The position numbers and the translations under genes are program-made. Below the pieces are notes generated by a model that saw only the letters and a program-made list of their open reading frames with translations, searched no databases and had not been told where the DNA came from. DNA of 64,000 nt from Arthonia radiata (lineage: Eukaryota > Ascomycota > Arthoniomycetes > Arthoniales > Arthoniaceae): NCBI GenBank assembly GCA_002989075.1, contig PSQN01000005.1, forward strand, positions 124,001 through 188,000. The letters run 5' to 3'. Positions 22,633 through 33,829 of this stretch are shown piece by piece; position 1 is the first letter of the stretch; each line of letters starts with the position of its first letter.

Positions 22633-25623
22633 ATGAGTCATGTCAGCGACATCAGAGACACCGCTTCGGTACGGATAGCTGACCTCGAACCTGGTGTCCT
22701 TCCAAGACCGCGCAGCTGGATCAACGCCATCGTCACCCTTATCTGGCCGTACTCGTCGTCCACGCGCGCCACCTCACTGCTGCTTGCTGAGCCAGACTTC
22801 CGCCTGCGGAGAAGCAAGGGTCAGGTTCGGATCAACTTCATCGGCTCCTCTGCGCGTCAGGTAGCAACATCGGGCGTCGGTATTGGTGATCGCGTCGAGC
22901 TGAGCCTCGGCGGCTCAGGCTGGCTAGAGAACAATGCGCAAGCATCTACCCCGGGAAGAAGTGTTGATGGCGAGCTCGTCTTTGGAAGTCGCGTAGCGTT
23001 GGCTGTAATGTAGCAATTGTCCGCCCAAAGCCGAGCTTCACTGACGCGTCGTCAGGCAGAGCGAGATGGCCAGCCTTTATTTGAGATAGATTTGAATGAG
23101 ACCACATCGCCGGGACTTGCACCACCCTCACTCTCGCCTTCAGATGGATTCCTCCCATCAGCTCAGCCCCTCAACGTTGCTAAGACACGGCAGCAAGACA
23201 ATGTATGGTCGTCCCCAGTAGTGATACGCTCTTCGGGTTCAGAAGGCACCCTAGTGCACTACAATACCGAGCCCTTCGCAGACGAGGACGGCTACATTCC
23301 TGGCAGAGGGAGGAAGCGGACACTTTTCGCGCGACGCAGCGGCGAATGGCGATACTCGCATGATGAAGCATTACACGAACCCGTCGATTACCAAGGAGGT
23401 ACATCCGCTTCGCAGAGTTCGTCTGACGCACGTGGACATTCAGCATCGAGCACTGGCTCTCAACCTAATGAAACACGACGCTCTAAACGCAGTCTAGCTG
23501 TGAGTCTAGGGCCCCCGACTTCAAATGCAATTACACAGGGTCTCGATCTGTGTTTCAACGGCACAACACCACCAAGTAGCAACACTCCAGAGCTAAACGA
23601 CGGCGGTCACAGATCTAAGGTGCTTGCAGGAGAGCCATCACCGAGCGGGCCCGTTGTGAGCATTGACGCTGTCACAACTCAAACATCAGATGCTTCTCCG
23701 GCGGCCTCATCGTTGCCGAAGACACCCCAGTCACCCCGTCTGCAACCTTTGGAAGGCCATAGTCTGCCTCTCGTGTCGCCTTTAGAGACACGAGCTGCAA
23801 CAGTGGACTTAGGCCACGACACAGATTCGTCGTTCGAAGCGGCGCGACAAAGTTGGCTCGATGGTGCCACATCATCGCGTGAGAGCACAGAACCTGATGA
23901 CATACCATATATACCTGACTTTGGAAACGATGGCGCAATTTTCTCACGTCCGACCACAGAGCAAGCGGCCATGGAAGAGTCACTTCCTGTGGGAGACACA
24001 GATCAAGGGAACGAGCGTGAGCCCCTACAATCACGTACAATCGATACCGGGAACGTCCGGCCATCCGACGCCGTTGTAAAATGTAGCAGCCACCAGGATG
24101 TCTTGCAGATTCATGAGCCTGACACGGCCCTCACTGAGAAAGCTCAGCCTGCCAAGACTAGGCGCCATATCGGACTTGAAGAAGAGCGGGAGGATGGCAC
24201 TAACGGTTACGATATTGCTAACACCAGTGTCGATCTGCAAAACCCGGCGAATGATAGCCCAGCCGCTGACCTTTTCGATCAGTTTATAGCTCATAGTCCG
24301 ATACAGCCAGCGTCTTTAATTTTTGATGAGCTCCTGCAGCCAGCGATGATGTCTCCAGACATGACTGCCGCACAAGTCTCAAGTCTGCCTGAGAAGGAGC
24401 TTGAGCAGATAGCAGAAGATCGTGAGCTGCTGGGTCAGACAATCACCCAAACAGAACCGAGGGCGCAGCTTTCCGAGCACACACCTCCACAAAGTCAGTC
24501 ACAGGACGAAACTCTGCTCTCTCGCTCTCGTGGCGTTGATGAGCTTTCCGACTATCCTTTACCGCCTACGCCCGCTCGGACACGCTCCAATCTTGACGAT
24601 ATGCTTACCAACCTTGATGAGGCCCAGCAGCATCTGGACGTTTCCAGAGCATCTTACGGAAAGCAGGTGCAAAAGTCTGTGCCAAATAAATTAGCTTTAC
24701 TCAAGAAAACTCGGGCTTCCACGACCTTGGAAGCACAGGACATGCCGCATGAAGGTGCACCTGATGTCGACGTCAGCGAGAGTCGTGCGCTTGCAGACAA
24801 GCGGATGACTGAGCGTAGAAAATCGGCCACCGCACATCATCTCAATGAAGTACCAGATGTCATCAGCCCATGGTTCGGCTTACGCAGATCGAGCCGGCGG
24901 AGACGACTGTCCAAAAAAGCTGCAGAGATGGAGAGAGCACCCTTGACTCATGAGCCTCCAGCAGCAGGGGCAGATCAAATAGTTCCCGCCACGCCCTCTA
25001 TAGCTGCGCAACCATCCACCGAAATTGACATACGAGGTCATCTTCCTGAAGAGAACGGCCGTAGTATGTTGACGGGTGACGACCATGAAGCGCATCTGTC
25101 ACTACCGCTTCACACCAGCGTTGCCATATACCAGCCGTTGTTCAAGTTAGACAGATACCTGGGCTTTTCAGATTCCCAGGGTTCAGCACTCGTCGATATC
25201 TTCGCTGTGGTGGCCGACGCCACATCAAAGCCTGTCCGAGCAAAGTCGGGGCCCAGAGATCATCACGTCGTAGTCAAGGTTACCGACCCTTCTGTCTATC
25301 CGCGCCTCGTTCAAGTGCAGTGCTTTCGACCGTTTGCAAAGTCGCTCCCTTCTGCTGCGATTGGCGACATCATCGTTCTCCGCGACTTTGCGGTGAAGAC
25401 AAGGAAACACACTTGTTTTTTGCTTAGCGCGGGATCAAGTGCATGGCACGTTTGGAGATATGGCGCGCCTCAACCGGAGCTGGCACCTGCGGACATAGTG
25501 CAGGAGACTCATGGCCCACCCGTCGAGCTGGGCGAGCAAGAGCAAAAGCATGCGACGACATTGCGCAAATGGTGGATGAATGCAGCGGGTAAGTCGAAGT
25601 TGGAGCAGACGTCCAAACTGTAA
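22633..25623 (+). CDS. Telomeric single-strand DNA-binding OB-fold protein (POT1/CDC13 domain)
   Basis: Exons 22633-23004 and 23056-25623 join across a 51 bp intron that has GTAATG, a CTGAC branch site and GTCAG. Removing it deletes an in-frame TAG and gives 979 residues. An N-terminal OB-like domain covers about residues 1-120 (RIADLEPGVLPRPRSWINAI, GDRVELSLGG). About 650 residues of disordered, Ser, Pro and acid-rich sequence follow. The C-terminal domain at about 810-960 (YQPLFKLDRYLGFS, VDIFAVVADATSK, VVVKVTDPSVYP, VQCFRP, AIGDIIVLRDFAVK) matches the Telo_bind OB fold that grips the telomeric G strand. A role in telomere capping is inferred. The start is the first ATG, and an upstream exon cannot be excluded. 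Confidence 0.75.
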
Positions 25624-26521
25624 GAGCAAGATGTCCGCTTCTGCCACAGTGCCAAGACATGGTGTTGATCTTGACGCGTTTAGAGCCGATTACATGCGTT
25701 TCCCCCCTCTGCCACCCTTGCTTATGAGCGCTTTGCCGCAAGTCTCTGTTTGCTGTTGTGGTGCTTGAAAACGCTTATGCTAGGTGTGAGGAGAATCGTG
25801 GAGTGTAAGATTGAGGGCAAGAGCGATGGCGCAAAAGCGCTACGGCGTCTGATAGCCACAACGCGATTATGCCACCTCACTTATATCGTTGCTGAAGCTC
25901 TGGCAAGCAATTGAGAATTCGTGTATGCTGCTCGCAAAGTTCGATCCAAGACGGGATTGCAAAGAATTAGCACCTCCTTTTGTATCCACACCAAACCGCT
26001 CCATCACCATGCCAACGAGCCCCCACTTTTCCCCTCGCATGGCCGTGATGTTTGCCATCATGGCTTCACTAACACTCTCTAAGTCACTCGTAGGCAGTCA
26101 GGTACACGTTCGCTAAGAGGGCGGTGGCGAGCTGCATGGGGTAGGCAGGTGCGAGCGGCGAGGTGAACGCGTTTTAAATGGCGTGGCTGGTCATCCCGTT
26201 TCGTAGAACAATACGCTCAAACATCTATTCAAACCCTGAAGCACGTACCACTTCCAGCCACCAGCATTTCTATTCAGAACACAATACGATTATTCAATCA
26301 CTAAGAGATCGACTGCGGTTGATCAAACTCCCTGATACCCTTAAACTTATCTCCAACTCTTCGCCACTTCCCTCCCCATAAACCCCCTTCAAACTTCTTT
26401 ACAGTATCTTGTTTTCTGCAGACATCATACTCTCATATCCGTACAACAGGCTTGACGCCGGTCGCAAGCTCAGCATCTCTTCCCTATCTACATTCAACAC
26501 AAGTCGACACAACTCCCGATC
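25624..26521. other. Intergenic region
   Basis: About 0.9 kb with only short open frames. The last 100 bp are pyrimidine and CA-rich, as in fungal 5' leaders. Nothing else recognised. Confidence 0.4.
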
Positions 26522-28099
26522 ATGGCACCAGTATCCCGTGCTGCCTTCTACGCTAATTACTCCTGCGACCCTCCTCAGCCTGCTGGCAGTACAGATGCAC
26601 AAGACTGGGATGACACCAAACATGTCAAAGGTAATTGGGATTGGTGCAACTCTTGGCAACAACCTGGGGGCAAGAAAAAGGAAACCAACCTCTACCCTGA
26701 TCTCAAGGAAGATCCATTCTTGAAAGCGAAGAAGCGCGCCAAGGTCAAAAAGGCCAACTCTGAACGTCAGAAACCAGAGCTTGGTGGCCACACTGCTGCG
26801 TCGCAGGGCCAGACCCCAGCAATCGCCAATCAACAAATTTTCACTGCTTCATCGACCCATTCAGTCACTGCATACGAGGCCACTGGATGGGCGGCCACGA
26901 TTCCAGCCCCTCTCAGTCTTCGATCGAAGGGCTACCGTACAGGGGAAGGCCCGGTCGAGCATGCTTTCTCTAGTGGTGACGACAGCAGTAATGAAGGGGC
27001 TACTACCAACAGCGAACTCAGCACACCCGCAACTTCGATTGCTGGCTCTCCTCCAACTCAACAACTGGTCGATTCATCCAACGGAGGATTCGCACCTCCT
27101 GACCCAGAACCCTACGACTGGGAAAAGCACCGTGAGTGTGATCAGGCCGCGTCGCTCGAGACATTTGCCACGAACCTGATCGAACCTCAATTCACCACTC
27201 GCCCAGTCCTCATCAAATCTGCCGAGGTCGCTTCGCCTTTTCACGCCATACTCGATCAGTGCATCAGCGAAGGCGCGGACATTCTGAGGACCGTTTTGAA
27301 TGCCGCTTGTGTCGACTGGCACAAGCCAATCCGTGTCAATCCGCAATTCCGGATCAAGAGCGATCTCCCCACTAGCCCTGGAGATGAGCCCACATTTGAC
27401 CTGCTTGACGTCTGCAAAGCGCTTCGCGACGAGAAGAAAGTCGCTTGTCAGCGCTGGCTCGGACAAAATGTCTTCATCATCGACATCCAGGATCTTACCG
27501 AGAGAGACCTTGCCACACGTCGCTGGCCCACACAGAAGTGCCACCATACCGAAGATAAGGTCTGCGAGCATGAAACTTGCAACTTCGCGATCACAGAGCG
27601 CCGCGCGTTCTGCATGCGTAAGCCCAAAAAGTTTGTGACCAGACTCTTTCTCGCCGACGTTCTCGGCCAATTCTCCGCACCCCTAGTCGCGCGCACCATT
27701 AAGCCATTCCAGAACCTCACTGTTCTCGGCTTGGATCTACGTGGGCTGTCCGCGAGGGACAAGGAAGACGAGCGTCGTTGCTACGAGTTCGATGCGCCTC
27801 AATACCTGATTACGTCGCTCACAGCCGTCTACAAGCACTACGGATCGTCTATGCCTGAAGGCCTACGCGTTAGAGTCATCGCCGAGGATGCCGAGAGAGC
27901 TGAGCTCTATATGCAGGCAGAAGGCTTTGTCTCGATAATCGCTCGAAGGTGGAATCGGGAGGTAGTACCCATGACGGAAGAAGAGGAGTACGAGGAGGAG
28001 ACCAAGACCACTGGTTGGTTTCCTGACAACACGCCTGCCAGTGCGCCCAACCCCAACATTCACCTGGTCGGTTCTGATGGCACTCTGTTTGACGTATGA
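26522..28099 (+). CDS. Unknown protein, intronless
   Basis: An uninterrupted frame of 525 residues from an ATG at 26522. The first 60 residues contain Trp-rich DWDDTKHVKGNWDWCNSW, then a basic patch (KAKKRAKVKKANSERQK), then a Ser/Thr-rich disordered stretch to about 230. The remainder looks folded: LDQCISEGADILRTVLNAA, CHHTEDKVCEHETCNFA (a Cys/His cluster that could bind metal) and KPFQNLTVLGLDLRGL, ending with an acidic EEEEYEEE run. I recognise no family. Codon usage and composition resemble the neighbours. Confidence 0.65.
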   Translation: MAPVSRAAFYANYSCDPPQPAGSTDAQDWDDTKHVKGNWDWCNSWQQPGGKKKETNLYPDLKEDPFLKAKKRAKVKKANSERQKPELGGHTAASQGQTPAIANQQIFTASSTHSVTAYEATGWAATIPAPLSLRSKGYRTGEGPVEHAFSSGDDSSNEGATTNSELSTPATSIAGSPPTQQLVDSSNGGFAPPDPEPYDWEKHRECDQAASLETFATNLIEPQFTTRPVLIKSAEVASPFHAILDQCISEGADILRTVLNAACVDWHKPIRVNPQFRIKSDLPTSPGDEPTFDLLDVCKALRDEKKVACQRWLGQNVFIIDIQDLTERDLATRRWPTQKCHHTEDKVCEHETCNFAITERRAFCMRKPKKFVTRLFLADVLGQFSAPLVARTIKPFQNLTVLGLDLRGLSARDKEDERRCYEFDAPQYLITSLTAVYKHYGSSMPEGLRVRVIAEDAERAELYMQAEGFVSIIARRWNREVVPMTEEEEYEEETKTTGWFPDNTPASAPNPNIHLVGSDGTLFDV

Positions 28100-28586
28100 G
28101 GGTGGTGTGAGAGATCTCGGCAGGTTGTGAGATGGCGCTGGGATGACCCGAGTGGAACGTAAGAGCGCAGTGATGGATCGGTGCCATACGTGAAGACCAT
28201 GAGATAGCTCATGTCCTGAACGTCGCAGGCCGGTGTTGAAATTCTACTATCAGGCATGGATGGGTTCCTAGACGGATGCTGAGACCTCCTGACTACTCAT
28301 TATGTACCTTACGATCACGAACCTCGCAGGTCGAGAGTATAGCCAATGACACTGAAACAACACTCCTTGCTTCTCTTCAATATGCTCCGACTTTTGTACT
28401 CGTGAAGCATGTGGTGTTGTGATCAAAGGTATAATGCGTGGTGCCATCATCACCTAGCAACGCCGGCTAAACTCCGGCGAAGTCGAACATCTACCGCCTC
28501 GACGCGCAACGCGATCATTTTCCACTCGCAGGTTGAGGAGGACTTTCACTTCTTTTGAACTTCAACATGATGAAGCGTGCGCAAAG
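28100..28586. other. Intergenic region
   Basis: About 0.5 kb between two plus-strand genes, terminator and promoter of the PhoD-like gene. No gene or repeat seen. Confidence 0.4.
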
Positions 28587-30753
28587 ATGGCAACGATGTG
28601 GGAGTTAGCCACACTCTCGAGTTCCGTCGCCTTGCGACTACTCTCCTACCTCTTTCTGCGATGGGTGAGTCGCGACACGTGTCTGTCACGCGTCTTGTCC
28701 CTGCGCTGACGATGCATAGATCCCAGGTGATATGCTACCGCAGCTGATCGGCTCATCATTTGCAGTATATGTCACTAGCTGGACGTATGTGGTACTAACT
28801 ACCTCGCCGTACGACGTGATTGCCGAGGAGATTGCTGTCGTCACAAAGCCAGTCGAGAATGGCAAGGCACCGAATGGGAACTCCAACGAGGAGGAAGTCG
28901 AGGAGCTCGACGTTGAGGACACCATTGTCGCGAAGCCGAAACCAATGCATCCTATGCTGACACTACTGACTGGTGTGCCGAGCACGTCGATGATATTGTC
29001 GCTCATCAGCTTCGGCATCAATGTCCTACTCTTCCTCTTCATGGTCGACGCTACCTATCGAGCGGCGGTCTTTTACCCAGAGGAGAACCTTTCTTTCACG
29101 CGGCTGGGCTACGTCTCTGACACCTCGGCCAAGATACTCGTACGCGAGCCTGATGTCACTCAATTGCCTGTCCTACTCTCCTACCGATATGCCGATGCGC
29201 CCGTCGTGAGGTTGTCTGGCGCGCAATTTGACAGCAGCTGGAAACGCGCTGGCAGCATCTTGGATCTTGGACAGGAGACTGACTTCACAGCCGTGCTGAC
29301 TATTGAAGGGTTGCGACCAGACACTCGTTATCAGTATGCGCTTTCTTCAAACTACACAAGCTACTTCGTCACCACGCCATCACAAGGCTCTATGTCGCAG
29401 CGAGGTCTCAATGCCGATGACACTATCGCCGGAGCTAGCGACAACGACCACGGGGGCACGTTCACGTTCTTGCACTCGTCGTGTGTCAAGACACGCTTCC
29501 CCTACAGCCTGTTTGACCACCCTCTGACCATTCCTGGAATGCGTCCCATAGCTCAGGCACTTTCGAAGCTCGAGCCAGCTTTCTTTCTGTTCCTAGGCGA
29601 TTTTATCTATGTGGATGTGCCAAGGAGACATGGCAACGATGTCGAGAATGTAAGTCCTGTTGTCCACACCTTCTGTTCTGAAGCCGCTTTGTGGTCCAGA
29701 AGACAATGTGCTGACATTTTGATATCAAAGTACCGGCGGGAGTACCGGCAGGTGTACGCTTCACCCGAGTGGCAGCTGGGCTCGCGAGTGTTGAAGACTT
29801 CTACTGATCCAAACCAACTCGATTATGATCTACCTTGGATCCACGTCTACGATGATCATGAAATATCGAATGACTGGTCTGCAAATACGACGGGTGTCTT
29901 CCCCGCAGCCTTTGACCCGTACATGCACTACCACATTGCCGCAAATCCGCCCTCAAGCGGCTATTCTGCGCGCCCTGATCAGCAGTCACGGCATTCGCAG
30001 ATGTCCCCTGTCGAAACACAAACATACACGACCTTCGTCCAAGGCCCGGCCTCTTTCTTCTTGCTGGATTCGAGGCGCTACAGAAGCCAGCCATGTGCTA
30101 CGAAGGACCCTACTTGCGACTCAACAATGCTCGGAGAAGCTCAGCTCAAGTCGCTTTTGACGTGGTTACGTGCACCTCCCTCCCACTCTGGTATACGCTG
30201 GAAGATCGTAGTCACGTCGGTGCCCTTCACCCGCAACTGGCGGGTCAACGCACAAGACACATGGGGAGGCTATCTGCGCGAGCGGAGACAAGTACTTGAC
30301 GCTATGTGGAGCGCAGGATCAGACGGTACTGGCACTGGCATTGTCATCCTCAGTGGCGACAGACACGAGCACGCTACGACCGCATTTCCACCGCCACCTG
30401 GATCAGAGTACGATCTCAAAGCGCCAGGAGGTGAAGCGACCGCCGTGGAATTCTCGACAAGCCCCTTGAGCATGTTCTATCTGCCCTGGCGGACATACCG
30501 CGAGGATTTGGCCGAGATCGTCGGCAAGGGCGACTACGCAGTCGGGAAGGAGCGAGAAACGTGCGTGAAGTACCATCCTGAAGGGAACAGCAAGTTCGGT
30601 GCGGTGCAGATCGAGCAGCCAAAGGGCAGTGGGCAGAGCATACTACGGTATATGCTTTACGTCGACGGCCAAGAGGTATGGAGTCACATTCTGGTAGCGC
30701 CCGAGAGACGGCGAGGTGCACTGAGCAAGTGGAGGGAGGGTGCGTGGGAATGA
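28587..30753 (+). CDS. PhoD-like metallophosphatase, membrane anchored
   Basis: Exons 28587-28664, 28720-29649 and 29731-30753 give 676 residues. The second intron (29650-29730, GTAAGT..CAAAG) is 81 nt, a multiple of three without stop, so an unspliced transcript would still be translatable. Splicing restores the family pattern VENYRREYRQVYASPEW. Hydrophobic segments at the N terminus and at about 110-140 (MILSLISFGINVLLFLFMV) suggest a membrane anchor. Metal ligands of the PhoD-like fold appear in GDFIYVD, YDDHEISNDW and LSGDRHEHAT. A fibronectin-like domain (LSYRYADAPVVRL) precedes the catalytic part. Probably a phosphodiesterase or alkaline phosphatase of the secretory pathway. Substrate unknown. 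Confidence 0.85.
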
Positions 30754-30997
30754 CGAGGCATCTAGGAGCCATGCATCGGGAGGCGGTATCCACCTCTCAC
30801 GTTCTCGCCTGTAATCTACTGTAATGTCATAGATCGATACATGCATTCAATCAATCACAACGAGCAGAAGACCGGCTCTTGCGTCAGGTATTCAGCACGA
30901 GCGAGCGACGGCTTAGGGTGTAACCCTCTTTTAAACATTGGATGTGGATATCGTCAATTTGTTTCCGGCGCGCAACATGGGTTTTACGTGTTCAAAG

Positions 30998-32592
30998 ATG
31001 CCTCCAAGTACAAGCTTGCAAATCTTGACGCGGAGTGGCTGGTCCTCACCATTTGTAGCACAGTGTCGCTCGCGGTCATGGGTAATCTTGTCTACTGTCG
31101 TAAACACTGATGAGCTGCTAACCATTGACTAGCGGGAAAGCCAGAGATCATTCTCAATCGCTACTACGAGCCGGCCTCGACCATGCGCAGCTCATAGCTT
31201 GCTGTCAAGGTCCCCTCATCAGCAACCTTCCTCCGTCCGTAACGCTAGCTGGTTCTCGCAATCACAGCCTGAACCGCAACCCCAAACAGCTTCTCCAAAT
31301 ACATTCGTCCCTGACGATGCGTCGCCCTCCTCCGCTCTGCATGTTCCCGCCGAAGTCTCTCCCATGGAACCTGTTGACATCACAGGTGCCGTTTCTGAGC
31401 TACCCGAGAAAGCGCAATATACAAACGACTACATTGGCTTCTTGTCGCAAGACTATGGTATAGACTTCGGCTGGGGCCCCAGTTCCGTCATGGCCTACAT
31501 CTTCGAGCATGTGCATGTCTTCACAGGTCTTCCTTTTGCAGGGTCCATCGTGGCAACCGCCGCGATTGCCCGCTTCGTGATGGTCTTCACCACAAGAGCA
31601 ACGGTCAACAATGCTTCAAGGATGCAGGCAGCAATGCCATTGACGAAACCGCTTATGCAGCGCATGCAAGACGCCAGTCGCAGTGGCGACAGAGCAACAA
31701 TGCAAAAAGCCCAGACTGAACTTAGGAGGACGAACAAGGAGTTTGGCATCGCATACTACAAGTACCTCTACGGCTTTTTGAATATTCCAATAGGATTCGG
31801 ATGCTGGCGATTGTTTCGCAACATGGCGGACCTGCCTGTTGTAGGCTTGAGTTCGGGTGGAGTGGCATGGTTTAAGGACTTGACACTTGCAGATCCATTA
31901 TTTATCTTGCCCCTTACTGCAGCAGGGCTACAGTTTTTCTCGTTCAAGGTATATACAGGCAGATTGACTGCGCTCTTTGAGCCACAGCGCTGACAATTGA
32001 CTATCAGATGGCGTCCGAGAATCAAACCGCAGCTATGTCGGAGCAGCAACAGAAGTTCCAAAACTTTATGGCGTACGGTCTCCCTGTATTTATGCTTGCC
32101 ATCATAAGCTGGGCTCCGTCTGCGGTCCAGATCTACTTCTGCACAACCTCTGTATTTGCATTGGCCACCAACATCGCTTTCAAGTCGACAGCAGTGCGCA
32201 GTGCGCTGCGCATGACACCGAAGGTGAATCCGGCGGCGAAGCCACCTCCCCCATACAAGGGCACAATCAATGTCTCAGGCAGGTCGAGCTCAGCGGGCTC
32301 ACCAGGGAGTCCACGCGCCAGTTCAACAGGTCCGACGCCTGCTGCGCAAGGTAATCGACCAGGCGTATTGAGCAGCGTCACTGGAGGTGCTGCATCGCTC
32401 TGGACCAGTGCCAAAGATGCGGCAAAGGGTGTGTTGCCTGACGCGAAAGATCGCGCCAAGAAGTACCAAGAGCGTGGGCAGAAGAGTAAGGCGAAAGAGT
32501 ATGAAGCGCGAAGACGACGGGAGATTCAGGAAGCCCGAGTGGACTACGAGCGATTTGAGGAGTCCAAGACCAGGTCGAAGAGGAAGTCATAA
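30998..32592 (+). CDS. oxa1: Mitochondrial inner-membrane insertase Oxa1
   Basis: Inserts mitochondrially encoded and re-exported proteins into the inner membrane. Exons 30998-31081, 31133-31948 and 32008-32592 (introns 51 and 59 bp) join in phase to 494 residues. The spliced N terminus is a basic, Ser-rich presequence (SLQILTRSGWSSP, RSFSIATTSRPRP). The YidC/Oxa1 core begins at DFGWGPSSVMAYIFEHVHVF and continues with GSIVATAAIARFVMV, LQFFSFKMASENQTAAM and FMAYGLPVFMLAIISWAPSAVQIYF. The C-terminal matrix tail is basic and helical (KAKEYEARRRREIQEAR), as in ribosome-binding Oxa1 tails. The first exon was chosen because it supplies both an ATG and the presequence. Confidence 0.92.
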
Positions 32593-32935
32593 AAGCCTTG
32601 TACGTGGTGGATGGCGTCCCGCTAGCTCGGCCGAAGCCCAGTCGATGTCTAGATTCGTTGAAAGGTGTATTTATACAGATACCCAAACAATTGTACGCCT
32701 AGAATGCGCATGCGCAATGTCATGAATATGCTTGCTGCCCTGACATTCACCACTCTTCGTCCTCTCACGCGTCTCTCCTCTCTTCGCTTCTTAACAACAG
32801 GTGCAGCGTCCTGCTTGACCTGCTTCTCGCACATGTGCGGTCAATCTACCGCGGGTATCGTTGCTGTGATGCGTCTCCTGGCCCATCCTTCTGTCTGGCA
32901 TAGCATGAGTGGTATCAACACGGAAATCCAGAACG
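32593..32935. other. Convergent intergenic region between oxa1 and mim1
   Basis: About 340 bp receiving the 3' ends of both genes. It holds short open frames only and presumably both polyadenylation signals. Nothing distinct recognised. Confidence 0.4.
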
Positions 32936-33442
32936 CTACTCCAGACTCGTCATTTCATCTAGCTCTTCGCCAGTCCTCCGTTTTCTCTCAAACACATCTT
33001 CTCGCATCTCTATCCCGGGGCCAATGGATCTTGAGTTTCGACTTGAAGGAAATACCTGCCCATTCTGTTAGTCCGAGGCCACTCTGGAAGGTGAAGCGAG
33101 TGAATGCGCAGCTCAGCAAAGGACGCTGCCGTGGAGCCGTGCATCGACATTTGAGGGGTTTTCTTCTCTGTGCCTGTGACTTACCCTTGTGCCTCCCCAT
33201 CCCAACCGAAAAGCAGCCTCGTGCGCGAGCAATTCGCCAAACCCCAGCATTAGACCGTTGACGAAAGGTAACAGTAGGTTGATTGCAGCACTTCTTAACA
33301 GTCCCCATAATGTTGGCGGTGAATAGAGTATGAGCGGCGAGGAAGAGGAGGAGGGTGGTGACGGAGACTCTTCGTTATTGGCGTCGTAGTTCTCACTGTC
33401 GGGGTCGGAGGAGGATGCTGGCGGTGGTGGGTTGTTTGACAT
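32936..33442 (-). CDS. mim1: Mitochondrial outer-membrane import protein Mim1
   Basis: Helps insert alpha-helical proteins into the mitochondrial outer membrane. Exons 33185-33442 and 32936-33055 (intron 129 bp, GTAAGT..GGCAG) join in phase 0 to 125 residues. The N-terminal half is a Pro, Ser and acid-rich cytosolic segment. The single membrane helix and its conserved flank read RSAAINLLLPFVNGLMLGF then GELLAHEAAFRLGWGGTR, with GxxxG-like glycines. The spliced C terminus begins VFPSSRNSRSIGPGIEMRED, typical of filamentous fungal Mim1 proteins as I remember them. Reading through the intron would instead give an unrelated tail, which supports the splice. The start is the first ATG. Confidence 0.88.
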
Positions 33443-33829
33443 GCTTATGGCCGGGGTTGCTTGAGTACTGATGGCGAGGAGGGAGATTTGGATGAAATAG
33501 AGTGTGCGCAATGCGACGAGGTGTGTTGTATGCTTCAATGGCCGTACATTTGATGTCGTCTTGTTCGAGCGGATGATTGCCTAATCGGGACTTTCACCTT
33601 CGCGCGGAGCTGTTCCGCCGGTTTTCAAGTGACGTTGTCACAGCTGCCTCGCGTCTCACACCAAAGGTGATTTCCAGTCTCAAAACTTCCAGAAGGGCCA
33701 AGATCGTTTGACAGCAAGCCAACAATAGACAATAGTCGCCCAGGCAATTTTGAGCATCTTCGCCTCCACCAACCTTCGACAGTAGACGATCAACCAAACA
33801 ACGCTCGAGCTTCCAAGCTCTCCATCAAG
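33443..33829. promoter_or_regulatory. Divergent promoter of mim1 and the p47/Shp1 gene
   Basis: The two start codons are 387 bp apart and face away from each other. No specific binding site was recognised. Confidence 0.5.

Noticed and set aside
32665-33261. Plus-strand open frame of 198 codons over mim1
   Set aside because: Antisense to the conserved Mim1 exons and without domain content.
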